From: Candidatus Edwardsbacteria bacterium RifOxyA12_full_54_48
GTDB taxonomy: Bacteria; Edwardsbacteria; AC1; EtOH8
DNA: 64,000 bases
Assembly: GCA_001777915.1 (NCBI GenBank)
Contig: MFFN01000006.1
Span: 1-64,000, forward strand
Reading direction: 5' to 3'
The notes beneath the pieces were generated by a model. The model did not search any database. It was not told the origin of the DNA and saw nothing but the letters and a program-made list of their open reading frames with translations. Positions 1 through 7,460 of the stretch are shown here, piece by piece; the stretch's first letter is position 1, and the number at the start of each line of letters is the position of its first letter. The position numbers and the translations under genes are program-made.

Positions 1-45
1 ATCAGCCAACCTTGGGTTGACCAAATTTCAACAACTTGCTCCTAC

Positions 46-85
46 CCCTGACATTTTCACTTGCCTGTTACCCTGACATATTGAC
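46..85. repeat. Two direct 15-bp repeats near the window edge
   Basis: CCCTGACATTTTCAC (46-60) and CCCTGACATATTGAC (71-85) match at 13 of 15 positions and are 25 bp apart. No gene is visible in bases 1-118. Spaced short direct repeats of this kind occur at the ends of some IS elements, so this could be the edge of an element lying to the left; that is inference only. Confidence 0.35.
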
Positions 86-118
86 TAAGCAACGACAGCA
101 AAGAAAATTACATAATAT

Positions 119-145
119 AAGCCCCGCAGTTGCGGGGCTTTATAT
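119..145 (+). terminator. Intrinsic terminator
   Basis: A 10-bp perfect stem (AAGCCCCGCA / TGCGGGGCTT, loop GT) is followed by TATATTT. It would end transcription entering from the left and insulate the promoter at 198-226. Its stem resembles the one after the first gene (2841-2866). Confidence 0.7.
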
Positions 146-197
146 TTGATGAGTATTTGAAAGGGCTCTTACCATTTTCTGGCATATTTATTTCTTA

Positions 198-226
198 TTG
201 ACATGTAAGAAGTATGGCATTATAAT
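198..226 (+). promoter_or_regulatory. Consensus sigma-70 type promoter
   Basis: TTGACA (198-203), a 17-bp spacer and TATAAT (221-226) form a perfect consensus, about 65 bp upstream of the secreted-protein start. It implies constitutive, strong transcription of that gene. Confidence 0.8.
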
Positions 227-291
227 AATAATTGAGCATATCTTGGCAAATCATGATCGTCAACTAAAATCAAACCAATTAAAAGGAGGGG

Positions 292-2817
292 ATGATGCTA
301 AACAGAACTGTTCTGCTAATGCTTGCCCTGCTATCTACCGTTAGTTTGGGCTTGGCAACCCAGAACTTCGAGAGCAATTCTTTGACGCTAAAAGGTAAGG
401 ATTTAGTTAAGGGAAACTACCAGGGGGAGCAAACCGCTGCAACCGATGCCAAAGATGAAATATCTTTTGCGCCGAAAACGGCAGTAAAAGCCAAAAGTTC
501 GGGAGGACCTGATGCCTACGGATATATCTGGACTGATTCTGACGAGGCAGGCGGACCGACCTATAGCTGGATTGACATCACCGGCACTGGCACTCCGCTG
601 AGTATTTTAGATGACGGAGAGGCGAATATCACCATACCTTTCTCTTTCCAGTTCTACGGCATATCGTCCGCAGATCTGCGCGTCGGCAATAACGGCGGCA
701 TTATTTTCACCACCACCATCGGCGATGTCTTCGCCGGCAACACTGCCTTGCCAGCCACATCATGGACCATGGGGATAATGGCCTTCTGGGACGACATTGA
801 CGATGAGACCGGCAATGTCTACTGGGAGGTGCAGGGCATTGCCCCCAACCGCCAGCTGATAATCGAGTGGTACGACCGACCGCATTACAGCAACACCGGA
901 TCGGCCACTTTTGAGATGATCCTGTCCGAGGGATCGAACGCCATCGTTTTCCAGTATGCCGATCTGGACTTTGGCAACGCATTATATGACAACGGCCTTT
1001 CGGCCACCGTCGGCATCCAGGGAAGCAGCACTGCCGGCGACAGCCTGTATCTGTTGTACAGTTTCAACACGGCCTCGCTGCACGATAACCTGGCCATTCG
1101 CTTCTCTGATTATATCCCAGCCACCCACGACCTTGCCGTAGCCAGCATTGATACACCGACTACCATAATGCCACCCTCGGAGGGATTTACCCCCGTTGCC
1201 ACCGTAAAGAACCTAGGACTGAGCCCGGAGAGCGACTTCCAAGTGTTCTTCCAGATCAATGACAGTATGGGCTCCCAGCTTTACCTGGATTCGGCACAAA
1301 TAACCAGCCCGGACAGTATTTTATGCGATTCCTTGCGGCAATTCACCTTTAGCGCTTTCGACCCGAATGCATTTACCCGCTACACTGCAATTGCCTGGAC
1401 CGGACTGGCCGACTCTATACCATCCAACGATACCCTGAGCAAGGCCTTCCGCACCTGGGATTTGAATGTAGGAGCAACCGGTATCCTGGCTCCGGCGGTT
1501 AAAGTTAACCCCGAATCTACTGCGGTCCCGACGGCCACATTCCACAACTTTGCCACCCAGACGGCAGACTTCCAGGCCCATTTTGAGATCCGTGACAGCG
1601 CCAGCATGGTTTACGGACAGTCGCTGGCCATTACCGGACTGCCACCCGGGGGGGACACTACCATAGTCTTTCCGGACTGGGCGGCTCCGCACGCCCTGGG
1701 AAACTATAGCGCTTCTGCCTATACCGTGATGCCTCACGACCTCAATCCGAGCAACGATACGCTGACTGAAAGCTTCATCGTCGGATACCATCAATTTGGG
1801 GATATCGATACCACCATCACTATAGGCACCCTGGCTAGCTACGCTCTGACCGGCATTACCTTCTGCCAGGCGGACAGTAATTTCTATTTTGTGAGCATGG
1901 CCGACGATTGTGTCTATCGCCTCGATCCCGATACCTGGGCAACCACCCTGGCCTTCCCGGTCGACAACAGCGCCGGCGAGATCCCCTGGGGCATCTCCTG
2001 GGACGGCACCAATTTCTGGGTAGGCCAGATCGAGAACAGCATGATCTATGCTTATAACAAGCAATACACCTTTGCCGGGACCTACACCGGACTTTACTGC
2101 GACATTACCGGCATCGGCGGCAGCGGCTGGATGGCAGGCATGGATTTCGACGGCGTCCACACCTGGCAGGTGGCGGTAGGCGGAGATAACATGATCTATA
2201 GGCTGGATCTGCCGAACGGGGCAGTCATCGATACCATCAACTCCGTGCCCTGGGTTACCTCGCAACGGGGTTGTAGCTGGATACCATACACCAGCCAGTT
2301 CTTGTCCGGCGGTTGGAATACTAACCTGCTTTACAAGCTCGACTCCCTGGGTAATCAGTTAGACTCAGCCGTCATGGCCTCCATGGCCGACGTTGACATC
2401 TACGACCTTATCGCCGAGGGTGAGTATCTCTGGGGATTGGTCACCATCCAGGACGCAGCCAACTCCATCAGAAAGGTTTGGATGGGTTACCTTCGACCGA
2501 CCGGAGTGAATGGCAACCCCAACGAGCTGAACGAATCGGCAGACTTCTCCCTGCAGCCAGCCTACCCCAACCCACTTCAGGGCAACACCACCATCAGTTT
2601 CAGGCTGCCCCGGGCCTCGCTGACCAGCTTGGATATTTACAATATCATGGGGCAGAAAGTGAAGACCCTTGTTGCCGGTAATCTTGAGGCCGGCCGGCAC
2701 AGTGTCATCTGGAACGGATGTGACAACAGCGGCAGGAAAGTGGCTTCGGGGGTTTTTATTTGCCGTTTGACATCCGGCAGCGGCCAGGCCACCCGCAAGT
2801 TGCTGGTCATCAGATAA
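292..2817 (+). CDS. Secreted multidomain protein with C-terminal sorting domain
   Basis: This is an 841-residue exported protein of unknown function. It has a signal peptide (about 1-23), a beta-rich region to about 275, and two CARDB-like Ig modules at about 280-390 and 390-495 (openings HDLAVASID and WDLNVGATG). A repeat region at about 500-740 looks like a beta-propeller, with W- and D-rich blades. The last 85 residues form a FlgD-Ig/type IX-like sorting module (YPNPLQGNTTISF, YNIMGQKVKTL, GRKVASGVF, ending ATRKLLVIR). It is the only plus-strand gene here and is monocistronic, between its own promoter and terminator. ATG codons lie at 292 and 295; the AAGGAGGGG ribosome site is better spaced for 295. 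An extracellular or surface location is inferred from the signal peptide and CTD. Confidence 0.85.
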   Translation: MMLNRTVLLMLALLSTVSLGLATQNFESNSLTLKGKDLVKGNYQGEQTAATDAKDEISFAPKTAVKAKSSGGPDAYGYIWTDSDEAGGPTYSWIDITGTGTPLSILDDGEANITIPFSFQFYGISSADLRVGNNGGIIFTTTIGDVFAGNTALPATSWTMGIMAFWDDIDDETGNVYWEVQGIAPNRQLIIEWYDRPHYSNTGSATFEMILSEGSNAIVFQYADLDFGNALYDNGLSATVGIQGSSTAGDSLYLLYSFNTASLHDNLAIRFSDYIPATHDLAVASIDTPTTIMPPSEGFTPVATVKNLGLSPESDFQVFFQINDSMGSQLYLDSAQITSPDSILCDSLRQFTFSAFDPNAFTRYTAIAWTGLADSIPSNDTLSKAFRTWDLNVGATGILAPAVKVNPESTAVPTATFHNFATQTADFQAHFEIRDSASMVYGQSLAITGLPPGGDTTIVFPDWAAPHALGNYSASAYTVMPHDLNPSNDTLTESFIVGYHQFGDIDTTITIGTLASYALTGITFCQADSNFYFVSMADDCVYRLDPDTWATTLAFPVDNSAGEIPWGISWDGTNFWVGQIENSMIYAYNKQYTFAGTYTGLYCDITGIGGSGWMAGMDFDGVHTWQVAVGGDNMIYRLDLPNGAVIDTINSVPWVTSQRGCSWIPYTSQFLSGGWNTNLLYKLDSLGNQLDSAVMASMADVDIYDLIAEGEYLWGLVTIQDAANSIRKVWMGYLRPTGVNGNPNELNESADFSLQPAYPNPLQGNTTISFRLPRASLTSLDIYNIMGQKVKTLVAGNLEAGRHSVIWNGCDNSGRKVASGVFICRLTSGSGQATRKLLVIR

Positions 2818-2840
2818 GCCCTGGTATCAAGGAAACAATA

Positions 2841-2866
2841 AAGCCCCGCTTTGATGCGGGGCTTTT
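2841..2866 (+). terminator. Intrinsic terminator after the secreted-protein gene
   Basis: A 9-bp stem AAGCCCCGC / GCGGGGCTT with loop TTTGAT is followed by TT. It lies 24 bp after the stop and just before the 3' end of the convergent DUF190 gene at 2896, so it may serve both strands. Confidence 0.8.
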
Positions 2867-2895
2867 CATTGGGTGATATTATCGACCGTTTTCCC

Positions 2896-3228
2896 TCAGC
2901 TATGACGGTATTTTATCACCCGGATATCCTCCAGGGTCACCAGTCCCTCGGTTACGTTCTGGTCGATGAAAGGCATCAGCCGGTCGATATTCTCCTTGGT
3001 ATCCACCACCTCGATGACCACCGGCAGATCCTCCGACAGGTTCAATAATTTGGCGCTGTGAAGCCGGCTGTCGGCCCCGAATCCCAGGATGCCCCTAAGG
3101 ACCGTGGCCCCGGCCAGGTTCAATTCGCGGGCCTTGAGCACTATCTGCTCGTACAAAGGCTTGCCGTTATGCTTGTCGTTTTCGCCGATAAAGACCCTTA
3201 ACAGCACCGCCTGCTCCGGAAGTTTCAT
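2896..3228 (-). CDS. DUF190 family protein (CrcB-associated)
   Basis: This 110-residue protein belongs to the DUF190 (COG1993) family of small PII-like alpha/beta proteins. Visible family features are the opening beta strand VLLRVFIGENDKHNGKPLYE, the LAGATVLRGILGFG block and the ending GLVTLEDIRVI. DUF190 genes are commonly found next to crcB, so a role tied to fluoride export is likely, though the biochemical function is not established. The ATG at 3228 is chosen because GGAGG sits 8 bases upstream; a nine-codon upstream extension has no comparable site. It is the last gene of the crcB cluster and is separated from crcB by an AT-rich lipoprotein gene. Confidence 0.85.
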   Translation of the reverse strand: MKLPEQAVLLRVFIGENDKHNGKPLYEQIVLKARELNLAGATVLRGILGFGADSRLHSAKLLNLSEDLPVVIEVVDTKENIDRLMPFIDQNVTEGLVTLEDIRVIKYRHS

Positions 3229-3350
3229 CCGCCAATCCTCCCTGTTCGCTAACAATTATAAACATCTGCAATTGAGAATAAAATTTAACCTTATCATAAA
3301 TATTATGCTCCTGTTATATCGCATTTACAACATTCTCATGGCAAATCTAT

Positions 3351-3836
3351 TTAATAATATTTATTCATTATATTTGCATTGTATCTTCGTATAATATCGT
3401 TTAATTCAGACACCTCATCTTTTGTTATGGTTTTGTTATTAATAATTGATATTTCTGTGACATTCCGTGTTGGCTCAATAAAAATTGGTAAAAATAAAAA
3501 CAAGGGCTGCTTATTTTGAATATATTTGTATAGAGAAAATAACTGAACAAGGTAAGCTGGAGGCGTTGTATATTTATGAAGATTTTTCAATGGTAATTTA
3601 CACTTAAAATACTCTAAAGAATCAATTATACTTTTACTCTCTAATAAAGTCCAATCATTGTCGTAATAACATTTTATATCATGTTTTATTTCTTTGATTT
3701 TGTCGTGATAAATAGATATTTTAGAAGTTTCAGTATAAATTGGTTGCACTAAAACCGCATCTGTTCTTTTTCCAACAGAGGTTGCACAACCAAACAGAAA
3801 CAATAATAATGCATAATACAATAATTCTTTTTTCAT
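3351..3836 (-). CDS. Hypothetical AT-rich lipoprotein
   Basis: This is a 161-residue protein I do not recognise. The N-terminus has a short positive stretch, a hydrophobic run and a lipobox (LLFLFGC), so it should be a lipoprotein with Cys at about residue 17. The rest is Lys/Ile/Tyr/Asn-rich with no family motif. Codon use is strikingly AT-rich compared with all flanking genes, and no strong ribosome site precedes the ATG. It sits between crcB and DUF190, which usually adjoin, so it is probably a later insertion in the same direction. Which membrane holds it cannot be told. Confidence 0.65.
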   Translation of the reverse strand: MKKELLYYALLLFLFGCATSVGKRTDAVLVQPIYTETSKISIYHDKIKEIKHDIKCYYDNDWTLLESKSIIDSLEYFKCKLPLKNLHKYTTPPAYLVQLFSLYKYIQNKQPLFLFLPIFIEPTRNVTEISIINNKTITKDEVSELNDIIRRYNANIMNKYY

Positions 3837-3913
3837 TTATTGGCTTTCGTATTTCCCTCATGCTTTACAAGTTATTTCCCGTAATTCCACCAAGAAACCG
3901 TTGGTTTATATTT

Positions 3914-4297
3914 TTAAAATGTTTTGAGCGCCAATTTAGCGACATACATGCCGAGAACCACCAACAGCAGCCCCAATATATTGTTCAGGAGCACATTGGT
4001 CAGGCACAGCCTGATCTCGCCCTCCCGCAGCAGATTGATGGTTTCCAGGGAGTAGCTGGAGAAGGTGGTGTAGGCCCCCAAAAAACCGATGGCGATAAAG
4101 CTTCTCAGGTCGGAAGGGATCATGGCCCGGTCGAAAAATTCAAAGAACACCCCGATGGCCAGAGAGCCGGACAGATTGACAAACAAGGTCCCCCAGGGAA
4201 ATATCTCATTGACCGACAGCTGGACCAGCCGGGAAAGCCCGTAACGGGCCAAAGCCCCGGTCATGCCGCCCAGGGCGATATAGATCAAATGCTGCAC
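3914..4297 (-). CDS. crcB: Fluoride ion channel CrcB/Fluc
   Basis: This 127-residue, four-helix inner-membrane protein exports fluoride as a dual-topology dimer. Family signatures are GGMTGALARYGLSR at 10-23, WGTLFVNLSGSLAIGV near 40-55 (with the conserved Asn) and GFLGAYTTFSSYSLET near 73-88, which carries the TTFS segment that lines the pore. The start is a GTG at 4297, four bases after the stop of the thioredoxin gene, so translation is probably coupled. No fluoride riboswitch is evident in the short leader of this cluster. The DUF190 gene downstream supports the assignment. Confidence 0.93.
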   Translation of the reverse strand: MQHLIYIALGGMTGALARYGLSRLVQLSVNEIFPWGTLFVNLSGSLAIGVFFEFFDRAMIPSDLRSFIAIGFLGAYTTFSSYSLETINLLREGEIRLCLTNVLLNNILGLLLVVLGMYVAKLALKTF

Positions 4298-4301
4298 GGG
4301 A

Positions 4302-5555
4302 TCACTGCTTCAAAAGCTCCTCGACTTCGCGGGCCAGCATCTGATCCAGATTCTCGCGGTAGCCTATATGCCGGTACCTGATGACCCCCTGCTTGTCTAT
4401 CACAAAGGTGGTGGGGATTCCGGTCACGCCGTAAACCCGGTCGATACCGACGCCCATCATCCCGCCCTGCAAAATGACGAACTGATGACCCGACCTCTCT
4501 ACGAACTGCTTCACCAACTGGTTCTTGTCCCGGCCCTCCAGGTTGATGCCCAGCACCACCAGGCCTTTTCCCTGGTATTCCAGGAAGACCTGGTCGATCA
4601 GAGGCATGGCCAGCTTGCAGGGACCGCACCAGGTGGCCCAAAAATCAAGTATCACCACCCGGTCCCGGAACTGGGAAAGCTGATAGGGCTGGTCGTCCAG
4701 GTCCGGCAGGCTGAAGTCGGGGGCCGGCCGGCCGACTATTCTGGCGGCGTCGGCCTCATCCTCGGCCTGCTGGCGGGCCAGGGTTTTCTCCGCCGCCTGT
4801 TGCAGCATTTTGTCCAATCCTCTCAGGGTCCTGTATCTTTCCTCATAGACGGCCTCCAGCTCGGCTTTGGTCTTGGCCGGGTCCTCCAGCCGTCCGGCCA
4901 GGCTGGCGGCCAGGTTCTCTATGGCGCCATCCAAATCGCCCGTCCGGTATAAGGCCAGCCCCAGGTGATACTGGATGGTCGGATCCTCTGCCAGTTTAAA
5001 GGCCTTCTGCAATTCCCGCAGGGCTGCATTATAGTCTCCCTTTTGATAAAGCACCCAGCCGTAGGTGTCCAGATAATTCCCCCTCTCCATCCGGAGGATG
5101 TTTTCCCAGCGTTCCCGCGACAGGCCGGCCGGCTTCTGGCCGGATGATCTCTTGTGGGCCAGGGCCGCCGCTTTTTGAGAGTATTGCTCGGCCTGCTCCA
5201 GGTTGATCCCCTGCTTGGCCCACTCATAGGAAAGATTGTTGAGCACCTCGGCATTCTCGGGGTCCATCTTCAGAACGGACTCGAAGACCTCATACATCCT
5301 CGGCTGGTTGCCTATCTGGGCGAAACGGCCGGCCAGCATGGTATACAGCCCCAGCCGCTGTTCCCTGGTGATGAACTTCATCCCCTTGATGTCGCCCTCC
5401 GCCCGGTCAAGGCTTTCGGCCTCTCCGGCCTGGGTGATCTTTTGGGCCTGATCCAGTACCATCTCCCGCTGTTTGACGATGAAGAAGCTCAAGCCAGCCA
5501 GGGCCAGCAGACTGGACAGCACCAGTACCCAGAATAGCTTTGGAATTTTTTTCAT
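4302..5555 (-). CDS. TPR-TlpA family thioredoxin-like protein
   Basis: This 417-residue protein has an N-terminal membrane anchor (about 7-27), then TPR repeats over about 70-250 (for example NAEVLNNLSYEWAKQG and GDYNAALRELQKAFKLAED). A C-terminal TlpA/ResA-like thioredoxin domain follows, with FWATWCGPC near 305-313 and the cis-Pro motif GIPTTFVID. The CPxC-like active site predicts a periplasmic thiol-disulfide reductase, perhaps for cytochrome maturation or protein folding; TPRs would bind partners. It is first in the cluster leading to crcB and lies after the pyrG terminator. Substrates are unknown. Confidence 0.88.
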   Translation of the reverse strand: MKKIPKLFWVLVLSSLLALAGLSFFIVKQREMVLDQAQKITQAGEAESLDRAEGDIKGMKFITREQRLGLYTMLAGRFAQIGNQPRMYEVFESVLKMDPENAEVLNNLSYEWAKQGINLEQAEQYSQKAAALAHKRSSGQKPAGLSRERWENILRMERGNYLDTYGWVLYQKGDYNAALRELQKAFKLAEDPTIQYHLGLALYRTGDLDGAIENLAASLAGRLEDPAKTKAELEAVYEERYRTLRGLDKMLQQAAEKTLARQQAEDEADAARIVGRPAPDFSLPDLDDQPYQLSQFRDRVVILDFWATWCGPCKLAMPLIDQVFLEYQGKGLVVLGINLEGRDKNQLVKQFVERSGHQFVILQGGMMGVGIDRVYGVTGIPTTFVIDKQGVIRYRHIGYRENLDQMLAREVEELLKQ

Positions 5556-5584
5556 ATCTGTCCCTTTGAAACGGGTTGGCTGTT

Positions 5585-5610
5585 AAAAATGGGCTGATCT
5601 CTCAGCCCAT
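5585..5610 (-). terminator. Intrinsic terminator after pyrG
   Basis: On the minus strand ATGGGCTGA - GAGA - TCAGCCCAT is followed by TTTT. The perfect 9-bp stem lies right after the pyrG stop and separates it from the thioredoxin-crcB cluster. Confidence 0.8.
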
Positions 5611-5614
5611 GAAA

Positions 5615-7234
5615 TTATTTTTTCCCGTCCCGGTATTCCTTGGTCGCTTTGATGAAATCGCGGAACAGGGGTTGGGGCTTCATGGGCCGGGACTTGAATT
5701 CGGGATGGAACTGGCATCCCAGGAACCAGGGATGGTCCTTCAGTTCCACCATCTCCACCAGCATCCCGTCCGGCGACCGGCCGCAGAACACCATGCCCTT
5801 CTCCTCCAATTTTGCTACATAGGTGTTGTTGACCTCGTAGCGGTGGCGGTGGCGTTCCGATACCTGTTCTGTCTGGTAGGCCTGATGGGCCTTGGTGCCG
5901 GGCGTGATGACGCAGGGGTAGGCCCCCAGCCGCATGGTCCCGCCCAGGTTGCTGATGTTCCTCTGTTCCGGCAGGTAGTCTATCACCGGATGCGGGGTCT
6001 TGTCGTCGAACTCGGTGGAATGGGCCTGCTTCATGCCGCAGACGTTGCGGGCAAACTCGATGGTGGCCACCTGCATCCCCAGGCAGATGCCGAAATACGG
6101 CATTTTATTTTCCCGGGCGTACCGGGCCGCCAGGATCTTGCCCTCGATGCCCCTTTCTCCGAAGCCGGGGCAGACCAGGATGCCGTGGCAGTTAGCGAAG
6201 CGTTGGGATACATTCTCCGGGGCCAGGCTTTCGGTATCTATCCAGTCCAGGTTGACCTTGGCCCGGTTGGCGATGCCGGCATGGACGAATGATTCTATGA
6301 TGCTCTTGTAGGCGTCGTGCAGATCGACATACTTGCCGCAGATGGCCACCCGCACTTCGGATTCGGGATTCTTGTGTTTTTCGATCATCTGGCTCCAGGC
6401 GGTCAGGTCCGGCTTGTGAAAACCGGCCCCCAGCAGATGGGCCACGATCTCATCCAATCCATCGTTGTGGAATCTGAGGGCCACCTCGTAGATGCTCTCC
6501 ACGTCGATGGCCTCGATCACCGACTCGGCCGAGACGTTGCAGAACAGGCCGATCTTCTCCTTGAGTTCCTTGTCCAGGGGCTGCTCGGTCCGGCAGATGA
6601 TGATGTCCGGCTGGATGCCGATCTCCCGCAGTTTGTTGACCGAATGCTGGGTGGGCTTGGTCTTAAGCTCGCCGGAGGCGTGGATATACGGCACCAGGGT
6701 CAGGTGGATATAGGCGCAGTTCTCCCGCCCCACGTCCAGCCGGAACTGCCTGATGGCCTCGATGAACGGCAGGCTCTCGATGTCGCCCACCGTGCCGCCG
6801 ATCTCGGTGATCAGCACGTCGACGTCGCCGCTTTCGGCCAGCTTGTGGATCCGGGCCTTGATCTCGTTGGTGACGTGCGGCACCACCTGGACGGTCTTGC
6901 CCAGGTAATCGCCCCGTCGTTCCTTGGTGATGATGGATTCGTAGATCTGCCCGGAGGTCAGGTTGTTGTCCCGGGTCAGGGGCCGGTCGATGAACCTTTC
7001 GTAATGGCCCAGGTCCAGATCGGTCTCCGCCCCGTCGTCGGTGACGAACACCTCCCCGTGCTGGAAGGGGCTCATGGTCCCGGGATCGACATTCAGGTAG
7101 GGATCGAACTTCTGGATGTTGACCTTGAGGCCCCGGGCCTTAAGCAGATAGCCCAGCGATGCCGAGGCGATGCCCTTGCCCAGCGAGCTGACCACCCCGC
7201 CGGTGACAAATATGAACTTTACTTTCTTCTTCAT
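5615..7234 (-). CDS. pyrG: CTP synthase
   Basis: This 539-residue cytosolic enzyme makes CTP from UTP, ATP and glutamine, the last step of pyrimidine nucleotide synthesis. The N-terminal synthase domain shows [20 protein letters not shown] (about 9-28) and the [21 protein letters not shown] block. The C-terminal class I glutamine amidotransferase domain (about 290-535) carries the nucleophile motif FGICLGMQ and the HPEF catalytic motif. Its length matches the usual 530-550. It follows no close partner: an intergenic region of over 200 bp separates it from the M6 protease gene upstream, and a terminator follows. Confidence 0.98.
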   Translation of the reverse strand: MKKKVKFIFVTGGVVSSLGKGIASASLGYLLKARGLKVNIQKFDPYLNVDPGTMSPFQHGEVFVTDDGAETDLDLGHYERFIDRPLTRDNNLTSGQIYESIITKERRGDYLGKTVQVVPHVTNEIKARIHKLAESGDVDVLITEIGGTVGDIESLPFIEAIRQFRLDVGRENCAYIHLTLVPYIHASGELKTKPTQHSVNKLREIGIQPDIIICRTEQPLDKELKEKIGLFCNVSAESVIEAIDVESIYEVALRFHNDGLDEIVAHLLGAGFHKPDLTAWSQMIEKHKNPESEVRVAICGKYVDLHDAYKSIIESFVHAGIANRAKVNLDWIDTESLAPENVSQRFANCHGILVCPGFGERGIEGKILAARYARENKMPYFGICLGMQVATIEFARNVCGMKQAHSTEFDDKTPHPVIDYLPEQRNISNLGGTMRLGAYPCVITPGTKAHQAYQTEQVSERHRHRYEVNNTYVAKLEEKGMVFCGRSPDGMLVEMVELKDHPWFLGCQFHPEFKSRPMKPQPLFRDFIKATKEYRDGKK

Positions 7235-7275
7235 AACTTTTTATGTTTCAAAAATTTGTTTTTAATGACATCGTT

Positions 7276-7323
7276 TTGTCACCCTGAGAAAGCAGCAATA
7301 CCAAGCAAGCCGAACGGGTGAAC
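7276..7323. repeat. Expanded copy of a CCCTGAG...CGGGTG palindromic repeat
   Basis: The pyrG leader contains TTGTCACCCTGAG, a central part, then AAGCCGAACGGGTGAA. The outer arms (CACCC / GGGTG) are those of a short palindrome seen in the intergenic DNA of many bacteria, here with a longer centre. No function is known, and it is not coding. Confidence 0.45.
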
Positions 7324-7413
7324 TCTTGCCGCCCTATACCTTGTGCCCCGATCAAAATGATAAGTAAAATTTGAAGTATTAAGTTTACTTTAAAAAAAGC
7401 CCCCTGTCAAATG

Positions 7414-7443
7414 AAAAAAGGGCGAAGTGAAGACACTTCGCCC
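7414..7443 (-). terminator. Intrinsic terminator after the M6 protease gene
   Basis: On the minus strand a perfect 10-bp stem GGGCGAAGTG / CACTTCGCCC (loop TCTT) runs directly into TTTTTT. It starts 18 bases after the protease stop codon. Confidence 0.9.
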
Positions 7444-7460
7444 TGGGTTTTTCTGATGAT

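Noticed and set aside
1321-2265. Minus-strand ORF inside the first secreted-protein gene
   Set aside because: It is antisense to a gene with signal peptide, CARDB-like domains and sorting domain; its own sequence has no recognisable family.
5556-5614. Fluoride riboswitch for the crcB cluster
   Set aside because: The leader is about 60 bases and is mostly the pyrG terminator; no fluoride aptamer pattern was seen.
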